64,000 nucleotides of DNA from Imbricaverruca yamaguchii (lineage: Eukaryota > Arthropoda > Thecostraca > Neoverrucidae): NCBI GenBank assembly GCA_034440575.1, contig JAOTOL010000851.1, positions 83,033-147,032 of the forward strand. Reading direction: 5' to 3'. Of the stretch, positions 56,225-64,000 are shown in pieces. Position 1 is the stretch's first letter. Every line of letters begins with the position of its first letter. Made by a program: the position numbers and the translations under genes. The notes beneath the pieces were generated by a model that had not been told where the DNA came from, made no database searches, and saw nothing but the letters and a program-made list of their open reading frames with translations.

Positions 56225-56545
56225 CCATACCGGGTCAGACACGTACGAACACATATGCGGGCAGGGACACGGGATAACCAGACCGACACAGGTGCACACT
56301 CAGGAGGCGGGAACACTACACACAGGTGCGGGCAGAGACACGATATAACCAGACCGACACAGCTACACACTCAGGAGGCGGGAACACGTACACACATGTG
56401 CGGGCAGAGACACGATATAACCAGACCGACACAGCTACACACTCAGGAGGCGGGGAGACCCGTACACACAGGCGCGGGCGGGGACACGGGATAACCAGAC
56501 CGACACAGGTGCACACTCAGGAGGCGGGAACACGTACGCACATGT
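56225..56545. repeat. 73-bp minisatellite upstream of the Lasp nebulin exon
   Basis: Four to five units with CAGACCGACACAG and ACACTCAGGAGGCGGGAACA and CGGGCAGAGACACGATATAA. On the Lasp strand the last partial unit (GTTCGTACGTGTCTGACCC) runs to about 25 bases before the acceptor at 56216. The acceptor itself is not repeated. Confidence 0.93.
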
Positions 56546-56608
56546 GCGGGCAGGGACGCCATGGCAGAAGTGAGTGCCGAGAGCACACACTCACATACAC
56601 ATGCGGAA

Positions 56609-56609
56609 C

Positions 56610-56655
<46 letters not shown>

Positions 56656-56860
56656 ACACACACAAACATTGCAAAAGTACCACACGACAGCGACACACAC
56701 GACAGCACAGACACAGCACAGACAGCACAGACAGCACAGACACAGACAGACACAGACAGCACAGACACAGACACACACGACAGCGACACGACAGGGACAC
56801 AGACACGACAGCGACACAGCGACACACAGACACACACGACCACACATTCGGGCACATACA
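56609..56860. repeat. (TA)n run and ACAG/CAGACA simple repeats
   Basis: TA run at 56609-56653, then degenerate CACAGACAG / GACACAGACA repeats to about 56860. Long Thr/His/Gln-rich frames here are artefacts. Confidence 0.93.
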
Positions 56861-57226
56861 CGAACAGAGCAGGTCCAACACACACGGGAGGAGCGCACAG
56901 ACTGAATATGGACGGACACAGACACAGACAAGCGGACGGACAAGCCTCACTGACATGTTCATGTAACGGACCCAACACAAGACGACAGTTTACAAAAGCA
57001 CGCGGGGAGAAGACGCCGACAAAGGCGCGTGTAAGGTCGGCTGCCAACACGGAGCACAGGCACAGGTCAGCCTCATGTCATATGCAAGGCGACATGAGGC
57101 CGACATCGCATGTGTACATACAGGGCCGCATGGGGCTGACATCGCACGCATAATACAACCCCACATGGGGCTGCCATGACATGGACACATAGGGGCCACA
57201 TGGGGCTGATAACCTTTCGGTTCTTT

Positions 57227-57403
57227 TAGGACGCATTCAGCCGCCAGGTCATATAACGTCGCCAACCTATCACGCCGATTGGTTGCGGGTGGACTCGGTA
57301 ACGCCATCGGCTGTGGGATTCGAACCCACCATCTTGCGATCCTACAAGATCGCAAGATGGTGCTCGCAAGTCTAACGCTCAACCAACTGAGCTACCGCGA
57401 GTC
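57227..57403 (-). mobile_element. tRNA-derived SINE, family A, with a hairpin in the head
   Basis: On the minus strand: GACTCGCGGTAGCTCAGTTG and GTTGAGCG (A-box), GTGGGTTCGAATCCCAC (B-box), then the family body CGCAACCAATCGGCGTGATA and GGTTGGCGACG. Between the boxes, at about 57338-57373, lies a perfect inverted repeat with 15-base arms (CACCATCTTGCGATC) and a six-base loop, where a tRNA would have its anticodon-to-variable region. It is not a functional tRNA gene. Confidence 0.85.
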
Positions 57404-58424
57404 CCCGACATGTGGCTGACATGGCACTGGCACAGCGGCGGCGGCACCAGGCGCACCGTGCACGCCGCCACCACCACCCACGCCGCTGTCACATCCCAAC
57501 AGTCGGGCGGATGCCTGCACAGACCGGCACAATGATGCCGACAACGACAATGGACAATAGCCAGAGCTGTGACGGCCCGGCGGGCGGGCTGACGGCCAGC
57601 GCAGGCTCCGCTGTCCCGACGACAGGGCCGGGGGAGCCACTGTCGCTGTCGCCCTGCCCCGACACGGTCGACACCGTCGCCGGGTCAGAGTGGCGACAGC
57701 ACGCCACACGCTAAGCTCACGTCACACCACTGAAACTGTGTCAACTGGTGGTGGGTCTACATTTAAGACAACAGGCTCTTATCGGCAGAGAACCCGATGG
57801 GCTGTCCACCCCAGTCCGCATACTCAGATTGCGAGGGTTGCTGTATGGCGATGTCTTCCTTCAACTGGCGGAACAAAACACAAAAGAACATGGCAGTGCC
57901 AGTTCGATCGTGCCGCTTTCAAATGGCTAAACTCGCCACCGTGACATTCCCCGCAATTGTGGAAAATCGTTGCTTCATTTCTGGTGGCTGTATACTTCAA
58001 GATGCGAAGTAACCTGAATAACTCAACATGCCCACGTTACTGCCGACAACTGTGCACATCTCGTGGTCGCGTGGTTAAGTTTTCACGCTGAAAACAACTG
58101 ATTTAACAATGCAGAATTCGCAAGAAGGGATCAGGAACTTTAAGCACTTCTGCACTTTATAGCGTTTTCTTACCGGGATGAGACGTGATGTCATACGATT
58201 AAATGTATGATGGATTCTGCACAGTATGTGATATATCGTGTCACGGACCATTTCTTCGGCTACATTTATATTTTATATTTCCATGTATTATGCAACTCCA
58301 GATATCTAGCCTAACAAGTTCCAGAACCGCACAGCCAGGCAATGGCTCCATTCAGTCTTAGAATGACACCCTTCATGCTTGCAGTGCTGCAACAAACATT
58401 TGCAGATACTTTGCCAGAGCAGTG
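57404..58424. other. Lasp intron or flank, no gene seen
   Basis: About 1 kb. Short plus-strand frames at 57690-58012 have no domain signature. No Lasp LIM or nebulin exon is visible. Confidence 0.45.
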
Positions 58425-58560
58425 TAGTGGTCAGTGCAATCGAAGTACGATTGATAGGCTCTGGATTCGAAACTCACTGGATGCCGCCTGATCGTTGATT
58501 ATTTGGGCTTAAGGGCGCGTGGACTACTAAGGTCATTTTGCGCCCATAACTCGTGTAGCT
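58425..58560 (+). mobile_element. tRNA-derived SINE, family C, with head
   Basis: TGTAGTGGTCAGTGCAATCG (A-box-like) and CTCTGGATTCGAAACTCAC (B-box-like) are followed by TTATTTGGGCTTAAGGGCGC and the ACTAAGGTCATTTTGCGC tail. This copy links the repeated tail found elsewhere in the window to a tRNA-like head. Confidence 0.72.
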
Positions 58561-58627
58561 AACAAAGTACAGTATCCAACTTTACGTCGTTCGTAGCCGT
58601 CAACATGGTCTTATTGTGGTACAAAGT

Positions 58628-59593
58628 TTACATGCGAGAATATATTGCGGAGAACGACACTGAAGATAAGAAGTCCATCAATCGTCCCGACTGGACAATG
58701 CTCGAATTGTCGGAGAGAATATCGCTAATGGAATCCACCTGGTCAGACCCAAAATGACGTCTACGCTCATCAGCGTAATGAGGACACGATATCAAAACGT
58801 GGCGAACTGTTAGCGGTGCATAACATCTCGAGCACAAAGGATTGTCGCCACCGCATAGTAAATACCCATGCGTAGCATATGTATGCCCAATACGGAGACG
58901 GCATAATGTGACCTCTTCTTGTCGACGTTTGCGACAGGACGAGCCCCATGGTCGTAAACGTTGTTTGATGGTTCGTAGTTTGTTCGCCGACGTCGCATCC
59001 CACATAGCTTGCCACTTGCCTAGGAGGAAGGTGGACACCTCTCGGTAGTGGTCAGTGGCGGGGAGTGGCAGTGCTCGAGAGCACGGTGCTTTTGCCGCTC
59101 GTTTCGCCGCAGCATCCGCCAATTCATTACCGGAAATGCCTACGTGGCTCGGAAGCCAACATAGAATAACTCGTCGTCCATGGCGTTCCAAATCGGTAAG
59201 ACGGCTCACAATATCCCGCAGAAGGGGGTTTGATGGATAAAACGTGTTCAGGGCCATAAGACTACTTAAAGAGTCGGTGAAAATGACATGTCGATCACCC
59301 CCAGACACTTCGATATAACACAGAGCTTTCGTAATAGCGACAAGTTCCGACGAGTACACCGATGCGTACGTCGGGAGCGAAAACGAGCGGGAGACAGATC
59401 CACACACAAAAGCGCTGCCAACGCCGTCCTCTGTTCGAGAGCCGTCAGTATACATGGCTATCCATCCCTGGAATGTTTCAATATGTTGAAGAGCCCGTGC
59501 ACAAAATTCTGCTGGAGGGATATCGGATTTCCTGATCTTCGCAAGGGATACATCCACCTCCGGTGTAATCATCTCCCATGGAGGGGTCTCCAT
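58628..59593 (-). pseudogene. I-like ORF2: RNase H domain and C-terminal finger
   Basis: 321 codons. RNase H blocks: AMYTDGSRTEDGVGSAF (first Asp), YSSELVAITKAL (Glu), VIFTDSLSSLMAL (Asp) and LPSHVGISGNELADAAAK (His and last Asp). The four catalytic positions are present. At the end, CSRCYAPLTVRHVLISCPHY is the CCHC-type finger common after RNase H in I/Jockey-like elements. Confidence 0.9.
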
Positions 59594-59779
59594 GTTCTGG
59601 ACTGTACGAATTCCCCGAAGCTTAACTCGACTTTCCCGCAGGAGTCTTCGAATTCTAACACCGAATGGGGCGACACTCAGGTTTCGTTCCCTGAATAAAT
59701 GGTCAATAGTCGACGCGAAAAGACGTGCGAAAAGGCCGGATGGTCGGGAAACTGGCGGAGCTTGCAGGCGTAGCGCATT

Positions 59780-61394
59780 CTAGCCTCTCTCTGCGCGAGA
59801 GAGAGGCGGCTCGTGCGCTTCGGCTAACAAACTCACGGTGGGCGAAGTGCGGAATGCTCCGGTCGCGATGCGAATAGCGGTGTGATGAACAGTGTCTAGA
59901 GTTCGTTTGGTGGAGTTGCGCGATCCGTCATAGATAAAACAGGCGTAGTCTAACTTCGCACGTATCAGTGAGCGGTAAAGCAGAATAAGAGACTCCCGGT
60001 CAGCTCCATAACTAGTGCGAGAAACACACTTTAATATGTTGAGCGATTTAAAACACTTGTCACGGAGTGCTTTCAAATGCTCCTTATAGCTAAGACGTGA
60101 ATCAAAAGTGATTCCAAGGAACTTCACCGCAGGTGGCATCGGTATCTGCCTGCCATACAACTTGAGACATAGTTCTGCACAGTTACGCCGGCGACAGAAA
60201 TGTATTGCAGTTGTCTTTTGTGTTGAAAAGCGGAATCCATTCATTACGCCCCACCTCTCGAGTTTCTTCACGGCCAATTGGAGAGATCTAGACATAGTAG
60301 ATAGCCGGGCTGCGCTACACCAAATAGCGAAGTCGTCTACAAAGAGAGACCGACCAAGTTGTGGTGGAAGGACGTCGCTAATGTCATTTATCATTATGGC
60401 AAACAGTGCTACACTTAACACACTTCCCTGTGGCACGCCATTCTCCTGCATACATCTTCTGGACAGTTGGTTGCCAACCCGAACACGGAAATGTCGGCCT
60501 GCAAGAAAATTCTGTATAAAAATCCCCATTGACCCCCTGGATACCGCATTTATGTAACTTTGTAAGAATGCCATGGCGCCAGGTCGTGTCATAAGCCGCT
60601 TCTATGTCAAAGAAGATGGCGCCGACGTGTCGTTTCTGCTTAAATGCTACACGAACTACTGAGTCCAGTGTTAAAATGTGGTCTACAGAAGTCCGGTTCT
60701 TCCTAAAACCGCATTGTACATTTGAGAAAAAATCATGCACTTCTAAGAACCACGTTAGTCTGGTAGTTACTAATCGTTCCATTAACTTACATAAACACGA
60801 GGTGAGTGATATTGGGCGATAGTGGAGCGGTTCTAGTCCACTTTTGCCCGGCTTCAACACGGGTATCACTAAGGCTCCTCGCCAGGCTACTGGGAAGTCG
60901 CCTTGTTGCCACAGATGGTTGAATATGCTTAACAGTACTTCGATCGCACATGGAGGAAGATGCTTTATCATTCCGTTATGAATTAAATCCGGGCCTTCGC
61001 ATACGTTTCTGAGCTTCGCTATGGCGGAAGTGAGTTCGGCCATTGTGAAAGGATTGTTATAGGAGATATTTTCGTTTGTGACAAAGTCAGGAGGGTACTT
61101 TTCACAATGCAACTTGTGACGCAAGAATTGCGGATCCCAATTGCTGCCACGGCTACGCTCTGATATGGAGAAGGCAATTTCATTTGCAACATCTACAGAT
61201 TTGGTTACGTCCCTATTTCCCATGCGTAAGACGGGCAGGGGCACGGATGAATACTGGCCTGCAATACGTTTTACTCTGGACCATACTTGTGCTGTCGGGG
61301 TATGCTTGTTTATTTGACCTACATATTCTCGCCATGATACTTGTTTTGCTGATCTTATAGTGCGACGCAAGAGCCCTGGCTCTCCGAAAGGCAA
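59780..61394 (-). pseudogene. I-like ORF2: reverse transcriptase, frameshifted
   Basis: Two overlapping frames (61394-60384 and 60592-59780). The first has VIPVLKPGKSG, LHYRPISLTSCLCKLMERLV, VQCGFRKNRTSVDHIL and GAIFFDIEAAYDTTWRHG. The second has NGVPQGSVLSVALFAIMIND and RSLFVDDFAIW, the catalytic motif with V instead of the usual A or Y. One frameshift near 60550 divides the domain. Confidence 0.9.
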
Positions 61395-62340
61395 TCATAT
61401 TTATAGTGGTACTATCTTTACTGAATTTACGATAAGCTCGCTTTCTAGCGCGTATGGCATCTCCACATTCCTCCGTCCACCATGGGACTGGTGTACGCCG
61501 TGGAGCACCAGAGGTGCGCGGAATACATGCAGAGGCAGAATTAAGGAGCAGTGACGTAAATTCTTCCATACTGTGTGGATTATTCTGTCTATCAGCAGAG
61601 CAAGCTGTTTCCATATGTGTTATGTAATCAGTCCAGTTGGCTTTGCGAAGATTCCATCGCCGCGGCCTCTGTCCAAGGACTGACCCTTCACGATATTCTA
61701 GCCATATTGGGAAATGGTCGCTTCCCAGAGGGTCAGTATCAACCGACCAATTAAACATTTGCACAAGCTGGGGACTACATATACTCAGGTCTAAGCGCAG
61801 AAGTCTGTCCAGACGGCATTGTGAAGTGCGTTCTGGTACCTGTGTTTAAAATACACAACGACTCCTCGTGTAGGAATTTCTCCATCAGCCGTCCACGCCC
61901 ATTGACATCTTCACATCCCCAAACGGTATGATGTGAATTGAAGTCACCTAAGAGTAAAATTGGTTCCTGGAGCTGAGAACACAGAAGTTTTAGCTCGGTA
62001 GATGGAAATGAAGTGCCTGGAGGCAGGTAAATGCTACATAATGAAATACATTTATGACCAAATTGAACCCTGGCAGCAACGGCTTGGAGGCGTGTGTTCA
62101 TCACTAATGGTTGCGAGGGAACACTATGGTGGATGCCCAGTAGCACTCCACCGTGGGAAATAGTGTCGGATGCTACTTCTTTTCGATAGAGGGCGTAGCA
62201 TTTCACCTGGATTGCGGTGTCCGGCGGCAGCTTGGTCTCCTGAAGGCAGAACGCCACCGGACAGACCCTGCCCAGAACTGCTTGCAAGTCATGGGCACTG
62301 CTTCTAAAACCCCTGCAGTTCCATTGTAAGACAGTCTGTA
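61213..62340 (-). pseudogene. I-like ORF2: APE-type endonuclease, frameshifted
   Basis: Starts with QWNCRGFRSSAHDLQAVLG near 62325, the usual N-terminal block. It continues with FCLQETKLPPD, GGVLLGIH, CSIYLPPG, ILLLGDFNSHHTVWG and, in a second frame, DPLGSDHFPIWLEY. The frames change near 61770. The later part leads into the linker before RT. Confidence 0.88.
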
Positions 62341-62349
62341 TAAAGAGTT

Positions 62350-64000
62350 ATGTTAAAAGGGGTTAAGACTTGTCAGTTTATGGCGAACCAGCCGGGGCCC
62401 ACGGGTTCGATGCTGTGCGCACTCGTGCCCTCGGACTGACTCCGCCGGTCGGCGAGACTGACCAGGGCGAGGCACGCTTCTGGCCAGCCTGGGGAGGTGT
62501 GGGGGTGGCCCCATCACCCTCGCAGTCTCTGCGGGATGAAGAGAGCTGGCTTGGAGAGATGAGGACGATGGGGAGCAAGCCCCGCGATCCTGTCTCCTTA
62601 CATTTGGCGACGTATCCTCGATCCAGCTCTGGATGTCCGGCCGGAAGCCCCGATGTCCGGGGCCCCTGGGCGGACCTTAATCGGTAGGCGTGATCGGGTC
62701 GTTGAGGGTGCTACTACCGGCACCCGGTCGGGGGCCACGCCCTTCTCTTCGGAGATGGTTGGTGGGGGAGGGGGAGTTTGGGTGGTTCGGGATGGTGTAG
62801 GAATGGGTTGGGCAGGTTTAGGGTGCTGGACGGCGGAGGGTATGGATTGGATCCTCGTCGGTTCGACGCGACTCAGAGGCGTTTGTGTCTCGAGGCTTGG
62901 TTCCGGAGAGCTCCTGGGCTCCTTTCCCTAACGGGAATGGAGTACTGGGCGGATGGGGAGGCAGGGAGGCGAGTGCTGAAGGTAGGGGTTAAAGTGGTTG
63001 GGGATGGGTTGGGTTTGGTTGTGGATGGACGGGCAGGTCTTTTCCCCGCTGGACCTGGACCCAGTCTCCCTTGAGCAGTCGCTACAGGGTCAGCAACCGA
63101 GGACTCTCTCATCACCGTCTGGGAGAGGACACAGCTTTTTCTTCGATTGGTGTACACTTCATGCCAAAGGCCAGCATTATGGCACTGAGCTGACTTATAA
63201 TATGGGAAGCACTCATGTGTGTGTGTGACTGCATCGGCGACTGTTGTGTGATGTTGGAGTTGAGCTTCACCTTTGCTGCATAGGATATTCTAGGGTGTGC
63301 TGCCTCATAAATATCCCGCGCCTCACGGAATGTGATCTTTTAAAACTTTTTATTGTAACTATTTCCTTTTCTCTCAAGAATATGGGACAAGAACGATCGT
63401 ACGTAGTGTGGGGTGTTTGGCCTGGGCCGCAGTTTGAACAGTGCGGACTCTCCGCCTCACATTTGTCTTGGACATGCCTTGAGATCCACACCGTCCACAT
63501 GTCTCTCGGTTCCGACAATACTGTGACGTGTGGCCAAAACGGGAGCATCGGAAGCATCTCATGGGATTGGGTACAAACCACGCCCGGACCTTCACACGGA
63601 CATATCCGACGAAAAATAAACTCGGGAAGATCTGTCATCTGAAAAGTTAAGATGATGTTGTTTGTTGGTTGGAGTACCTGTCCTTTCCTAATTGAAATTC
63701 TGCGGGCCTCTACTACTCCGCACTCTTAGGCCATCTACGATGTCGGCATCAGAAACATCTCGTAGGTCTTAACAGTTAATGACTCCTTTGGAGTAAGTTT
63801 TTGTGTCGTGGGGCTGAATCTCGACACGTACAGTGACTGTTCGCCTGCTGGATTCATGTCGTCTAGTGTATGTTATTTCTAAGGTGTCCATCGCCCCCTT
63901 TGCACCTTCAGCAGTTTCAAATTCGACTTCTAACCCTCCGTCTCTGAGTTTTTCGCATCTGAGCACCGACCCTTAGCTTGTCACACGCTTCCCTTCCTTT
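62350..64000 (-). pseudogene. I-like ORF1 (gag-like, CCHC zinc knuckle), partial
   Basis: Pieces on the minus strand: at 63966-63769 LRDGGLEVEFETAEGAKGA; at 63595-63374 RCFRCSRFGHTSQYCRNRE and CGRCG, a CCHC knuckle of the kind found in gag-like ORF1 proteins; then Pro/Arg-rich low complexity to about 62380. Stops interrupt it, and the N-terminal part is outside the window. Confidence 0.8.

Larger units (their letters stand above)
58620..64000 (-). mobile_element. Decayed I/Nimb-like non-LTR retrotransposon
   Basis: Order on the minus strand: ORF1 with a CCHC knuckle (right edge to about 62380), APE endonuclease (about 62340-61700), reverse transcriptase (about 61400-59780), RNase H (59593-58700) and a C-terminal Cys/His finger. 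An RNase H domain after RT points to the I group. Frameshifts separate the parts, so this copy is dead. The 5' end reaches or crosses the right edge. Confidence 0.9.

Noticed and set aside
54887..56277. Plus-strand frames of 358-390 codons
   Set aside because: Opposite strand of a GC-rich coding ORF; composition-driven, Ser/Arg/Ala-rich, with no natural protein segments.
57227..57403. Functional tRNA gene on the minus strand
   Set aside because: The A and B boxes are good, but the region between them is a long hairpin and the 3' side continues into a SINE body.

Overview
The window is eukaryotic, repeat-rich nuclear DNA, most likely from an arthropod. Genes are split by introns, there are several retrotransposon and SINE families, and coding exons are very GC-rich (strong G/C third positions) in AT-richer surroundings. 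The Lasp and ZDHHC5/8 exons resemble arthropod versions. A crustacean is plausible, but that is a guess.

Left end (1-8210): the first three coding exons of a ZDHHC5/8-type palmitoyltransferase on the minus strand (8119-8210, 3039-3169, 1470-1627). The junction phases agree, and the exon with the DHHC catalytic motif lies off the left edge. Next come a decayed non-LTR element with PHD-like fingers (about 9.0-10.35 kb), a DNA transposon with inverted repeats of about 300 bp and a broken transposase (11073-14838), and a truncated CR1-like fragment (15155-16226). An apparently complete, intronless FBXO22-type F-box/FIST gene lies at 19584-20834, and an unrecognised secreted-type His/Tyr/Pro-rich and Ala-rich protein at 24547-26073 (minus). 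A TTAA-flanked repeat, microsatellites and a CpG-rich 20-bp satellite follow.

From 34.9 to 56.2 kb the minus strand carries the 3' half of a Lasp gene (LIM and SH3 protein). I found five exons: nebulin-repeat end (56133-56215), Ala/Gly linker (52956-53213), Gln-rich linker (48253-48608), short Gln/His/Pro exon (46293-46433) and terminal SH3 exon (34875-35054). All four joins keep the reading frame. The LIM exons must lie off the right edge. Its introns hold a nearly full-length CR1-like retrotransposon (39487-44610), SINEs and many minisatellites. A GC-rich ORF of about 460 codons continues in frame from the nebulin exon. The right end (58.6-64 kb) is a decayed I/Nimb-like retrotransposon on the minus strand.

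The most unusual signal is that several intronic minisatellites are tandem copies of the splice junction beside them. The Lasp SH3 acceptor, the donor of the Gln/His/Pro exon, the donor of the Ala/Gly exon, probably the acceptor of the Gln-rich exon, and the ZDHHC5/8 exon 3 donor are each repeated in the flanking intron. One Lasp array offers about two dozen donor copies, mostly spaced in multiples of three bases. Another offers about ten copied acceptors, each followed by an early stop. If used, these would make alternative Lasp C-termini; whether they are used cannot be told from sequence alone.
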